Shown one piece after another: positions 25,350-34,005 of a stretch of 64,000 nt of DNA. The notes beneath the pieces were generated by a model. The model was not told the origin of the DNA. It was given only the letters and a program-made list of their open reading frames with translations, and did not search any database. Position 1 is the first letter of the stretch; every line of letters starts with the position of its first letter. The DNA lies in NCBI GenBank assembly GCA_022484685.1, contig JAKVKY010000002.1, positions 58,495 through 122,494 on the forward strand, given 5' to 3'. Source of the stretch: Acidaminococcaceae bacterium. Lineage in GTDB: Bacteria; Bacillota; Negativicutes; Acidaminococcales; Acidaminococcaceae. Position numbers and translations under genes: made by a program.

Positions 25350-27473
25350 ATGGATAAGACAAAAGCGGAGACCGGCAACCTGGAAAATTCCCGGGGCGTC
25401 CGGCTGAGCATCCCGGATTTTTGTGATACCAAACTGTTTGAGCAGCTGCTGCAGACCTGGGCTACGGCCACGGGTCTGGGCACTATGGCTTATGGCTGCA
25501 ATGGTAAGTATAAGACTGCCTATTATAATTTTACAGACTTTTGTGAGCAACTTACCCGCCGGAGCCCTGAGGGGTTGCGCCGCTGTACGGCCTGTGATAA
25601 GAAGGGGCGGGGTGTTTATCTCTGCCATGCGGGACTGGTGGATTTTGCCTCGGATATCACGCTGGAGGACGGGACGGTTATAGGCAAGATTTTGGGCGGA
25701 CAGGTGTTGCCCCAAAGGCCGGACGAGGTTAAGTTCCGGGCTACGGCCCGGGAGTTGGGTATTGATGAAAAAACCTATATTGAGGCGCTGCGCCGGGTGA
25801 ACGTGCGTACGCCGGAGCAGATTCAGGCGGCGGCCAAACTTTTGGCATCCGTGGTAAATATGTTTGTGCGCACCAGCTATGCGGAGCGGCAGAACGCAAG
25901 AAAGCTGGCTTTGCGCAGTGATATCATCACCTCTCTGAGCAAGATTTACTTTTGTAATTATTACGTGAATCTGGAAACAGACCAGTTCCTGGAGCTGGAT
26001 GCTACGCCGGAGATACATGCTGTCTGGCGTCAGGATTGGCCTGCAAGCAGGATCCTGGCGGAGTCACCCAAGATTTTTGTGGCACCCCGGTATGTGCAGG
26101 AATTTAGCCGGTTTGCAGACCTGAAAACCTTACCGGTGCGGTTGGAACACCGGCACAATCTGGCACTGGAATATGTTTCGCAAAAATACGGCTGGTGCCG
26201 GGCGCATTTTATCGTGGTGGCGCGTGATATCCAGGGACGGGCCAGCCAGGTCCTTTTTGCCATCCAGGATATCCATGGGGAAAAAGAACGGGAACTGAAG
26301 AACCTGCAGCTGCTGCAGCAAACGGCGGCGGCGGCGGAACGGGCCAACCGGGTCAAGTCGGATTTTCTGGCCCGCATGAGCCACGATATGCGTACGCCCC
26401 TGACCACCATCATCGGTCTGAGCGATCTGGCCAGCGCCAGGTACCAGGACCGGGAACTGCAGGAATATTTTACTACCATTAAGAATAGTTCGGCCTATCT
26501 GCAATCCATCCTGACGGAAGTCCTGGACATGCAGAAACTGGCCAGCGGGACGGTAAAACTGCAGAGTAAGGTCTGCCAGCCGGTGCTGATGGCCCGGACG
26601 GTGGAAGGTATTATCAGGAACCAGGCGGAAACTAAAAAGATTACCCTGCAGACCACTTTTCCGTGGGGAGAGCAGCCGCTCTACCTGCTGGCGGATGTCA
26701 GACGGACGGAGCAGATCATCATCAACCTGCTGAATAATGCGGTCAAGTATACTCAGCCCGGCGGGAAGGTTACCTGGTCGGTAACGGTACAGGAACAGGA
26801 GGAGCGGCTGGTGCTGGTGCATACCATCACCGATAATGGGCCCGGCATCCCACCGGAGTTTCAGAAGATCATGTTTGAGCCGTTTACCCAGGGGGAGAAC
26901 GGGTTCGATACTAGTGGCAGCGGTTTGGGGCTGGCCATCGTCCATAAACTGGTGGAACTGATGGGCGGCAGTATTGTCTGTGTTTCGGCGCCGGGACAGG
27001 GCACCAGCTTTACGGTCACGCTGCCTCACGCCAAGCCCGATGCGGCGCAGATTAAAGCTTATCTTGAACAGCGGCAGCCGGCGGCGCCGGTAGTCTTTAA
27101 GGATTTTAAGGTGCTGGTGTGCGAGGATAACGCCATCAACGCGCAGATTATCCAGAAACTGCTGCAGGTAAGAAACATTCAGACGGAGCGGGCGGAAAAC
27201 GGCGCCCGGGCGGTGCAGCTGGCACAGACTAAAAAGTATGACGCCATCCTCATGGATCTCCGCATGCCGGTACTTGATGGTTACGGGGCGGCCAGGCAGA
27301 TCCGGGAGTTTGATCAGACCACGCCCATCATCGCCTTGTCGGCCAATACTTTTCCGGAAGATATCGACCGCAGCCTGGCCTGCGGCATGAACGCCCATCT
27401 GGCGAAGCCGGTAGATACCGCTGCGCTGTATGCGGCCCTGCACAAGTTCGCGCCTAAGGGTGAACAGGATTGA
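25350..27473 (+). CDS. Hybrid histidine kinase with PocR-type sensory domain
   Basis: The protein has 707 residues and no membrane segment, so it is a soluble cytoplasmic sensor. Residues about 15-175 form a PocR-type ligand domain (LEDGTVIGKILGGQVL, with Cys in RRCTACDKKGRGVYLCHAG). After a spacer with a second PAS-like stretch comes HisKA with the phospho-accepting His in ARMSHDMRTPLTTI (about 347). HATPase motifs follow (NLLNNAVKY, DNGPGIPP, GSGLGLAIVHKL), then a receiver domain with Asp in [15 protein letters not shown] (about 635). No DNA-binding output or cognate regulator is adjacent, so the phosphate probably passes to a distant partner. It is transcribed divergently from the HD-GYP sensor. 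Confidence 0.93.
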   Translation: MDKTKAETGNLENSRGVRLSIPDFCDTKLFEQLLQTWATATGLGTMAYGCNGKYKTAYYNFTDFCEQLTRRSPEGLRRCTACDKKGRGVYLCHAGLVDFASDITLEDGTVIGKILGGQVLPQRPDEVKFRATARELGIDEKTYIEALRRVNVRTPEQIQAAAKLLASVVNMFVRTSYAERQNARKLALRSDIITSLSKIYFCNYYVNLETDQFLELDATPEIHAVWRQDWPASRILAESPKIFVAPRYVQEFSRFADLKTLPVRLEHRHNLALEYVSQKYGWCRAHFIVVARDIQGRASQVLFAIQDIHGEKERELKNLQLLQQTAAAAERANRVKSDFLARMSHDMRTPLTTIIGLSDLASARYQDRELQEYFTTIKNSSAYLQSILTEVLDMQKLASGTVKLQSKVCQPVLMARTVEGIIRNQAETKKITLQTTFPWGEQPLYLLADVRRTEQIIINLLNNAVKYTQPGGKVTWSVTVQEQEERLVLVHTITDNGPGIPPEFQKIMFEPFTQGENGFDTSGSGLGLAIVHKLVELMGGSIVCVSAPGQGTSFTVTLPHAKPDAAQIKAYLEQRQPAAPVVFKDFKVLVCEDNAINAQIIQKLLQVRNIQTERAENGARAVQLAQTKKYDAILMDLRMPVLDGYGAARQIREFDQTTPIIALSANTFPEDIDRSLACGMNAHLAKPVDTAALYAALHKFAPKGEQD

Positions 27474-27498
27474 CAGCCGGGAAGTCCTATGTTAAAAT
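27470..27498 (+). promoter_or_regulatory. Sigma-A promoter of the Cys-rich membrane protein gene
   Basis: TTGACA (27470-27475), which overlaps the stop codon of the kinase, a 17-base spacer and TAAAAT (27493-27498). Confidence 0.85.
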
Positions 27499-27510
27499 GC
27501 TTTCAGAGAA

Positions 27511-27526
27511 GTTAGCATAAGCTAAC
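27511..27526. promoter_or_regulatory. Perfect dyad, probable DtxR/MntR-family operator
   Basis: GTTAGC-ATAA-GCTAAC is a perfect inverted repeat starting about 12 bases after the -10 box. Sites built on TTAG...CTAA are typical of iron/manganese repressors of the DtxR/MntR family. A further half-site GTTAGC lies at 27537-27542. Confidence 0.65.
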
Positions 27527-27566
27527 CGAAACTTAAGTTAGCAGGTAGTGGCCCGGGAGGTTATCC

Positions 27567-27791
27567 ATGAATTTTGCTTCGGCAGTAGTTCTCATTGTCA
27601 TCGTGCTTGTAATGTTCGTAGCGGTGCGCCAGCTGCTTAAAAATAAAGACGGTTGTGCGGCCTGCGGTACGGGAGCTAAAGGTGGCTGCAGCGGCTGCAG
27701 CGGCTGCAGCGCCGGCCAAGCAGGCGGCTGCGCCTTTCACTACGACCCGGAAGCTCAGAAAAAGGCAGATGCGGCTGCGGCGCCTAAGTAG
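27567..27791 (+). CDS. FeoB-associated Cys-rich membrane protein
   Basis: This is a 74-residue protein. One N-terminal membrane helix (VVLIVIVLVMFVAVRQLL) is followed by a Cys/Gly-rich tail with CAACGTGAKGGCSGCSGCS. This is the family of small proteins usually encoded with feoA/feoB for ferrous iron uptake; its role is not well defined. Here no feoA or feoB is nearby, so it is an orphan. It has its own strong promoter and a DtxR/MntR-like dyad at the transcription start, which supports metal control. The ribosome site is GGGAGG. A terminator follows. Confidence 0.85.
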   Translation: MNFASAVVLIVIVLVMFVAVRQLLKNKDGCAACGTGAKGGCSGCSGCSAGQAGGCAFHYDPEAQKKADAAAAPK

Positions 27792-27844
27792 GGAGCGAGT
27801 TTAGTACCGTGGCAGCCAGGTAAAGGAATAAATTAAGGTAAAAG

Positions 27845-27888
27845 AGATGTGGGTACAGGAAACTGCGGCTTCCTGCCCGCATCTTTTT
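27845..27888 (+). terminator. Terminator after the Cys-rich membrane protein
   Basis: AGATGTGGG / CCCGCATCT with an inner CAGGAA/TTCCTG stem, followed by TTTT. Confidence 0.88.
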
Positions 27889-28024
27889 CTTTTAAAATAG
27901 ACTAAAATATAGTACAATAATTATAATTAGTAATACAGTTTTTTGTGCGGCTGACCAAACAGATATTTCCAAATCTTCCCGGAACGCGGGATGGCACACT
28001 ACAGGCGGTGCAGGAGGAGCTTTT

Positions 28025-30934
28025 ATGGCGAACTCAGGCTTGGCTTTTGACAACGCGGACATTTTTAATTCTTTGAACGAGGCTGTCTACATCGTGGACA
28101 GCCGGACCCATGAGCTCTTGTTTATGAATAAAGCGTTTCAGGACTGGTTCCAGGTTAAGGACTACCGGGGCCGGAAATGTTACGACCTTATCCAGGGCCG
28201 TACGGCGGCCTGTGATTTTTGCAGTATCCCTTTGCTGAAACCCGGCGAATCCCGGGACTGGGAGTTTAAGAACCTGCGCCTGGGGGTGGAGTGTATCCTG
28301 AAAGATACCATCATCACTTACCAGGGGCACGAAGCCATGCTGGAAATTGCTTTTAATATAACCCAGCTGACACAGGAACGGGCGGATAAGGAATATGTCC
28401 TGCGGCTACAGGAAAAACTGCTGCAGGATATTAAGATCCTGGACCGGCCGGAAAAACTGGAAACACGTATTAACCAGGTCTTCCAGGATATTGGCGCCTA
28501 CCTGGGAGCGGACCGTATCTACATCTTTATGTTTAACGGCGCCAAGATGAGTAATACCTACGAATGGTGCCGGGCAGGGGTAGAACCCCAGATTCAGAAC
28601 CTGCAGGATATGGATGTCAGCAGTATTAACCGCTGGCTGCCGTATCTGGAACGCCGGGAGACTGTGGCTGTTCCCGATATCGAAACTATCCGGGAAAGCG
28701 ATCCGGAGGAGTACGCCGTCATGGCGCCCCAGGATATCCAGAGCTATCTGGAAGCGCCTCTGGCGGTGAACGAGAAACTGTACGGTTTTGTAGGGTTTGA
28801 TAATCCGCCGGTGGATAAGTTTGAGCAGCTGACCCCGGTGCTGCATTCCCTGGCCTACGTGATTTCCAGCGCCATGATGCGGGAACTGCACGAGACCCAT
28901 GAGCGCCAGCACGTGGACGAGATGACGGTGCGCAAGCAGGAAATTGATAATTATAAGCGGCTGGTGGAGCAACTGGAAAACATGTACCCCAACCTGATTG
29001 CTTCCTTCCAGCTGAACCTGACGAAAAATTGGTGCGGCAAGGGACGCAGTGAGTTGGATTTTGTCCTGCAGCAGCAAGCGTCAGGCACCGCCGATGGCTA
29101 TTTTGAAGAATTCTTTAAACTGTTGACAGATCCGGACCAGAAGCAAGAGTTCCGGCAGCTTTTTAACCGGGAAAAGTTGCTGCAGCGTTTCCAGGAGGGC
29201 GAGACCAAGGTCGCCCTGGAATATTCGCTGCCTTATGCGGACGGACTGCACTGGCGCGAGGGTCTGCTGCACATGTTCAAGAACCCTTTTACCGGTGATA
29301 TTGAGGCCCGGACTTTTGCTATTAATATTGATGAACGGAAAATCCGGGAGTCCATCATCGAGGAACTGGTGGGCACGGATTATGACTTTGTCTCAGTGGT
29401 GAACCTGATCACGGGCCGGGTGACGGAGTTTGGTTCCAAGGGGCACAGCTATGCTGCGCCCGGTAAACTGGTAAATGTGGATTATGAGCAGGCCATGATG
29501 ACGGCAGTGCGGAATTTTATCCATCCCGACCAGGTGGAAGCAGCTATTAAGGCCCATAGTCTGGCCACGATTAAGGCCAGGCTGGCGGCAGACGGCGTTT
29601 ACTCGCTGGTGTTCCCCACTAAAGATGGACGCGAGGAATCCTGGCGGATTAGTTATTTAAACGGGGATAAAGAGCAGGCTTTGATTGCCAGGAAGGACGT
29701 GACCCGGTTCCTGCAAAAAGAACGGGCCCAGATTGCCGAGCTGCAGCAGGCGAAGCTGGATGCAGACCAGGCCAATCAGGCCAAGAGCAATTTTCTGAAC
29801 GGTATGAGCCATGACCTGCGGACGCCTTTAAACGGCATCCTGGGTTTTACTGACCTGGCGCTGAAGACTCAGGATAAAGGTCAACGGGAGGACTATCTGC
29901 GCAAGATTAAGAGCAGCGGCGAATTGTTAGCCGACCTGGTGAACGATACCCTGGAGATGAGCCGGATTGAAAGCGGCAAGCTGGAATTAAAACCGGAAAC
30001 GGTGGATGGCCGGAGCTTCTGGGAAGCCCTGGTGACGGCTATGATGCCGGCGGCGGCCATGCGCAACGTGCGCCTGGAAACCGACCCCTCCCAATATCCG
30101 GCAGAAAAGATTAAGGTTGATGCCCTGCAGATGAAGAAAGTTTTACTGAATTTGATTTCGAACGCGCTGAAATACACGCCGGCCGGCGGCAAGGTGCGGG
30201 TGGATATTCAGGCGCTCAATCCGCCGGTAAAGGGCTGTACCCGCCGTATCACGGTCCAGGATACCGGTATCGGCATGAGCCAGGAATTTATGGAGCGCAT
30301 GTTTGAACCCTTTGCCCAGGAACACCGTGCCGAGGCGCAGAATGTGGTAGGTACCGGTCTGGGGCTGGCGATTGTCAAACGCATCGTGGATTTGATGGGC
30401 GGGTTTATCACTGCCCAGAGTAAGGTCAACGGCGGCACCCGTTTTACCGTGGACCTGCCAATCGAACACTGGTCGGAACAGCCGGAGGAAACTGCCCGGC
30501 TGCAGGCGCAGGCTGCGCACCAGAACCAGGATATTCAGGCGGCCTTACAGGGACGCCAGGTCTTGCTGTGTGAAGATAACTATCTGAATGCCGAGATTGC
30601 CACCCTGCTGCTGAAAGATAAGAAGCTGGGCGTGGATTGGGCTAAGACCGGACAAGAGGGCGTGGAAAAATTCCGGGATTCCCTGCCGGGCTATTACGAT
30701 GTGGTCTTGATGGATATCCGCATGCCGGTGCTGGATGGGTATGGGGCTACCGCCGCTATCCGTAAACTGGACCGGGCGGATGCCGCTATTGTGCCGATCG
30801 TGGCCATGACCGCTAACGCTTTTACCGAGGATATAGCCATGGCGAAAGACGCCGGGATGAACGGGTATGTGACGAAACCGATTGCGCCGCAGCACCTCTA
30901 TCAGACTTTGTATAAGGTGCTGACCCAGGCTTGA
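28025..30934 (+). CDS. PAS-GAF hybrid histidine kinase with receiver domain
   Basis: The protein has 969 residues and no membrane segment. An N-terminal PAS domain (about 8-125; [20 protein letters not shown], with a CDFC motif) is followed by a GAF-like domain (about 140-295; [15 protein letters not shown] ... [15 protein letters not shown]). A middle region without clear homology (about 300-560) leads to HisKA with His in [14 protein letters not shown] (about 595). HATPase motifs [16 protein letters not shown] and [12 protein letters not shown] come next. The C-terminal receiver has Asp in [15 protein letters not shown] (about 895). It closely resembles the PocR kinase upstream in its C-terminal half, which suggests duplication. 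There is no output domain or adjacent regulator. Confidence 0.92.
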   Translation: MANSGLAFDNADIFNSLNEAVYIVDSRTHELLFMNKAFQDWFQVKDYRGRKCYDLIQGRTAACDFCSIPLLKPGESRDWEFKNLRLGVECILKDTIITYQGHEAMLEIAFNITQLTQERADKEYVLRLQEKLLQDIKILDRPEKLETRINQVFQDIGAYLGADRIYIFMFNGAKMSNTYEWCRAGVEPQIQNLQDMDVSSINRWLPYLERRETVAVPDIETIRESDPEEYAVMAPQDIQSYLEAPLAVNEKLYGFVGFDNPPVDKFEQLTPVLHSLAYVISSAMMRELHETHERQHVDEMTVRKQEIDNYKRLVEQLENMYPNLIASFQLNLTKNWCGKGRSELDFVLQQQASGTADGYFEEFFKLLTDPDQKQEFRQLFNREKLLQRFQEGETKVALEYSLPYADGLHWREGLLHMFKNPFTGDIEARTFAINIDERKIRESIIEELVGTDYDFVSVVNLITGRVTEFGSKGHSYAAPGKLVNVDYEQAMMTAVRNFIHPDQVEAAIKAHSLATIKARLAADGVYSLVFPTKDGREESWRISYLNGDKEQALIARKDVTRFLQKERAQIAELQQAKLDADQANQAKSNFLNGMSHDLRTPLNGILGFTDLALKTQDKGQREDYLRKIKSSGELLADLVNDTLEMSRIESGKLELKPETVDGRSFWEALVTAMMPAAAMRNVRLETDPSQYPAEKIKVDALQMKKVLLNLISNALKYTPAGGKVRVDIQALNPPVKGCTRRITVQDTGIGMSQEFMERMFEPFAQEHRAEAQNVVGTGLGLAIVKRIVDLMGGFITAQSKVNGGTRFTVDLPIEHWSEQPEETARLQAQAAHQNQDIQAALQGRQVLLCEDNYLNAEIATLLLKDKKLGVDWAKTGQEGVEKFRDSLPGYYDVVLMDIRMPVLDGYGATAAIRKLDRADAAIVPIVAMTANAFTEDIAMAKDAGMNGYVTKPIAPQHLYQTLYKVLTQA

Positions 30935-31071
30935 GCCTGCGCTGCTGACAGGGGCTGACTTAAATAGCACTGGTACTCGGGCCTGCAAAAAGGTATAATA
31001 TAGATAAGCAGCCAGACTAAAGTCAGCAACATGAAGGCAAGCTGGTTTCTAACAAAGGAAGTGCGGCACAG

Positions 31072-32136
31072 ATGAATATTAAGGACCAGATGATCCTGGA
31101 AGAATACCGGGAAAATAAAGAACTGTTTACCAAGCTGGGTACCACCGTGCATGATATCTTAAAAAAGATGGTCACGGAGGAGAAGATTATCCCCATGGCC
31201 CTGGAGCACCGGGTCAAAGAAGAACAGAGCCTGGCGGGCAAGCTGGATTTGAAGGGCGAGAAGTATCACAGCCTGGACGATATCACGGATATCCTGGGCG
31301 CCCGGGTGATTTGTTTTTACAGCGACGAGGTCTACAAGGTGGCCCGCCGCATTGAGAAGTTCTTTGTGGTGGACCGGGCCAATTCCTGCGACAAGCGTAC
31401 GCTGCTCAAGGAAGATTCTTTTGGCTACCTGTCCCTGCATTATGTCTGCTCTTTGCCTAAGGACCAGGGTTATCCGGAGGCCATGTGCGCAAAACGGTTT
31501 GAGATTCAGCTGCGTACGGGTCTGCAGCATATCTGGGCGGCCATCAACCATGAGACCACCTATAAAAGTGAATTTGATGTACCCCGGGAGATTAAGCGCT
31601 GCCTGTCCCGGCTGGCGGGCCTGTTGGAACTGGCCGACGAGGAATTTATCAACGTCCGGGACCGGATGGAGCATTATACGGAAGAGACCCGGGAGAAGAT
31701 TATCAACAACAAGGCCGACGATATCCAGATCAACATGATCTCTTTAAAAGAATATATGCAGCTGAACAAGGAGATGCGGCATTTCCTGTGGCAGTTAGCC
31801 GCCATCGAAGGCTCGGAGATCAGGGATGTCAGCCCGGACAGCTACCTGCCCCAGTTAAAATGGCTGGGCTTGCAGAACCTGGGCGATGTCCAGCAAATGC
31901 TGGCCGAGGACCGGGACCTGGCTTACAAGTTAGCCGAAGCTGCCTTGAAAGGCACCGAGCTGGATATCCTGGCGTCCACGGTAGGACTGAGATTTTTGTG
32001 CCGGGCGGAACTGTTACGGCGGGGTGACACGGAAGAGCAGATCAGGGATTTCTTCCTGCTCAGCTACGACGGCAAGGCCAGGGCGGAGCAGCAGGCCAAA
32101 CATTTAGTGGCTACCTATAAAAAGCTGCACGCTTAA
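31072..32136 (+). CDS. RelA/SpoT-type (p)ppGpp synthetase domain protein with C-terminal extension
   Basis: The protein has 354 residues. Residues about 40-200 form a RelA/SpoT nucleotidyltransferase domain with the expected synthetase residues: HRVKEEQSLAGKL (46-58), DDITDILGARVICFY, G118/Y119/S121/H123 in FGYLSLHY, E144/Q146/R148/T149 in FEIQLRT and the following H160 and YK. It lacks the HD, TGS and ACT parts of long Rel proteins, so it is a small alarmone synthetase. It is longer than usual because of a helical C-terminal region (about 205-354) of unknown role. A TATAAT lies at 30994-30999. An alarmone hydrolase-type HD gene follows 48 bases later. Confidence 0.88.
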   Translation: MNIKDQMILEEYRENKELFTKLGTTVHDILKKMVTEEKIIPMALEHRVKEEQSLAGKLDLKGEKYHSLDDITDILGARVICFYSDEVYKVARRIEKFFVVDRANSCDKRTLLKEDSFGYLSLHYVCSLPKDQGYPEAMCAKRFEIQLRTGLQHIWAAINHETTYKSEFDVPREIKRCLSRLAGLLELADEEFINVRDRMEHYTEETREKIINNKADDIQINMISLKEYMQLNKEMRHFLWQLAAIEGSEIRDVSPDSYLPQLKWLGLQNLGDVQQMLAEDRDLAYKLAEAALKGTELDILASTVGLRFLCRAELLRRGDTEEQIRDFFLLSYDGKARAEQQAKHLVATYKKLHA

Positions 32137-32184
32137 GAATGGCGCCGGGTTGTTTGAAGACCACCGGTACAGGGAGAAGAAAAG

Positions 32185-32757
32185 ATGGATACGAGTTTTT
32201 TAGATAAAGCGATTGTTTTTGCGGTACAGGCACATGCGGGCACGCCCAGACGGGGCAAGAATTTTCCCTATATCGTGCATCCGCTGGAAGCCATGGCCAT
32301 CACGGCGACCATGACCGGGGACCAGGAACTGTTAGCGGCGGCGGTGCTCCACGATGTGGTGGAGGATACGGATTACACCGTGGCGGATCTGGAACGCGAA
32401 TTTGGACCGCGGGTGGCGGCGCTGGTGGCAGGCGAGAGCGATTCCCTGTACGAGAATCAGAGCGAAGCCGCTTCCTGGCATGTACGCAAACAGGAAGCCA
32501 TTAACCGCATCAAGGCTCAAAGCCGGGAGGCGCAGATGGTGGCGCTGGGGGACAAGCTTTCCAACATGCGGGCCATCTACCGGGACTATAACGAGCTGGG
32601 CGACAAGTTGTGGCAGCGGTTCCATGTGACGGACGTGGCCGAACATGCCTGGCATTACCGGGGCCTGGCCGCTTCTTTGGCGCCACTGGCGGCTACGGAA
32701 GCCTACCGGGAGTTCACAGCTTTGATTGACAAGGTGTTTGGGAAAAGTCAAAGGTGA
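32185..32757 (+). CDS. Small alarmone hydrolase-like HD protein (MESH1/SpoT type)
   Basis: The protein has 190 residues and consists of a single HD domain of the SpoT/MESH1 kind. Metal and substrate residues are visible: H32 in YIVHPLEA, H56-D57 and E60-D61 in LHDVVEDTDY, and D123/N127 in ALGDKLSNMRAI. Proteins of this form remove the 3'-pyrophosphate of (p)ppGpp. It follows the synthetase by 48 bases in the same direction, so the pair probably makes and degrades the same nucleotide. Another HD phosphohydrolase substrate cannot be excluded. The ribosome site is GGGAGAAGAAAAG. Confidence 0.82.
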   Translation: MDTSFLDKAIVFAVQAHAGTPRRGKNFPYIVHPLEAMAITATMTGDQELLAAAVLHDVVEDTDYTVADLEREFGPRVAALVAGESDSLYENQSEAASWHVRKQEAINRIKAQSREAQMVALGDKLSNMRAIYRDYNELGDKLWQRFHVTDVAEHAWHYRGLAASLAPLAATEAYREFTALIDKVFGKSQR

Positions 32758-32814
32758 GCGTAAGAATTAGGGTGAAGGAAGCAAGACAAGTCGAGCAAGG
32801 ATGGGGGCCTTACT

Positions 32815-33936
32815 ATGCAAAGCTGGCAGGGGTATAGCAAAATTAAGGATGTGGACCAGGCGGTGGCGGAAGCGTGCGCGCATTTTCCGGAGCAACCGCA
32901 GTTGGTCTTCTTTTTTTCTGAGAGCGAACGTTTTCCGGCCTTTACCCGCGCCCTGGGGCAAAAATTTGCCGGGGCTCAGGTCATCGGCGCGTCTTCGTTT
33001 GTCTCTTTTTCGCCGGCCGGCGCCAGCGAATACGGTCTGCAGGTAGCGGCCCTGACGGGGCTGCAGCTGGCTACGGGCGTCTTGCGGGACATCAGCACCT
33101 ATCCTTTAAAATATAAAGGTGCGGTGACGGCGGCCCTGCAAACCTTGGCGCCATCACGGTTGACGGCTGCTAATACCTGCTGCTTTATTTTAAACGCCGC
33201 CGGTTCCAACGGCGAAGAGTTAGTGCTGGATACGCTGGCCGAGGCCCTGGAAGGCACGGCGATCCCTGTGTGCGGCGGCAGCGCCAGTTCCCCGGCTATT
33301 TTGCAGGGACAGGTGTCCCTGAACGGTCAGGTCCTGGAGGACAGCACGGTGTTTGCTTTCCTGCATCTGCCCCAGGGCAGGATCCATATTCAGCAGGAAA
33401 ATATTTTTACACCCCTGGGCAAGGAGTTTACGGTGACCCGGGCGGATGTGGTGAACAGGATTATTTACGAGCTTGACGGCCACAAGGCTGCTGACGTTTT
33501 AAGCCGCGCCTTAAAACTGGCGCCGTCTGAGCTGCCGGCAGCGGCAGCCCTGCATCCGGTAGGCCGGGTGGACGGGGACAGCCTTTTTGTATCCGAGATT
33601 AAAAGCGTGAATCAGGACGGCAGCATCACTACTTATTGCCGGACCTTTAACCAGACCAGGCTGGCGGTGCTGAAACTGGCGGATATTGCCGCGGTGCAGG
33701 CCCGGACTCTGGCGGCGGTGCACCAGCAGCTGGCACAGGTGGATTTCAGCCTGGTGGTGAATTGTTACAGCCGTACCTGTATGTATCAGAAGCTGGGCAT
33801 CATCAATGCTTTTGCCCGGGACCTGCAGGGTTCGCTGGGCAACTATCTGGGCCTGACCAGCTACGGGGAACAGTATCATACTTTTCAGTGCAGCCTGACG
33901 ATGCTGATAGTTTCTTTGGGCGCTGCGAAAATTTAG
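32815..33936 (+). CDS. FIST domain sensor protein
   Basis: The 373-residue soluble protein has FIST-N (about 25-215) and FIST-C (about 220-365) domains. FIST-N shows QLVFFFSESERFPAF, GAQVIGASSF and GTAIPVCGGSAS; FIST-C has FSLVVNCYSRTCMYQKLG followed by GLTSYGEQ. FIST is a predicted small-ligand sensor, usually tied to signalling proteins. The ligand is unknown; amino acids have been proposed for the family. It precedes the hydrogenase-like EAL protein by 69 bases in the same direction, and the two are likely partners. GGGGG lies upstream of the ATG. The stop codon opens a 9-bp tandem repeat. Confidence 0.88.
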   Translation: MQSWQGYSKIKDVDQAVAEACAHFPEQPQLVFFFSESERFPAFTRALGQKFAGAQVIGASSFVSFSPAGASEYGLQVAALTGLQLATGVLRDISTYPLKYKGAVTAALQTLAPSRLTAANTCCFILNAAGSNGEELVLDTLAEALEGTAIPVCGGSASSPAILQGQVSLNGQVLEDSTVFAFLHLPQGRIHIQQENIFTPLGKEFTVTRADVVNRIIYELDGHKAADVLSRALKLAPSELPAAAALHPVGRVDGDSLFVSEIKSVNQDGSITTYCRTFNQTRLAVLKLADIAAVQARTLAAVHQQLAQVDFSLVVNCYSRTCMYQKLGIINAFARDLQGSLGNYLGLTSYGEQYHTFQCSLTMLIVSLGAAKI

Positions 33937-33988
33937 CAAGTTTAGAGAGTTTCGTGAGTTTAGTGAGTGGAACAGCTTTAGTGAGTGG
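33932..33988. repeat. 9-bp tandem repeat beginning at the stop codon of the FIST gene
   Basis: Units are TTTAGCAAG (33932), TTTAGAGAG (33941), TTTCGTGAG (33950), TTTAGTGAG (33959), an unrelated TGGAACAGC, then TTTAGTGAG (33977) and TGG. Because 9 is a multiple of 3, the TAG of the stop codon recurs in frame at 33943, 33961 and 33979. Confidence 0.88.
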
Positions 33989-34005
33989 GCTGCGGGGATG
34001 AGGGC

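Noticed and set aside
26130..27443. Minus-strand frame of 437 codons opposite the PocR-type kinase
   Set aside because: Shadow frame; the kinase motifs on the plus strand are complete.
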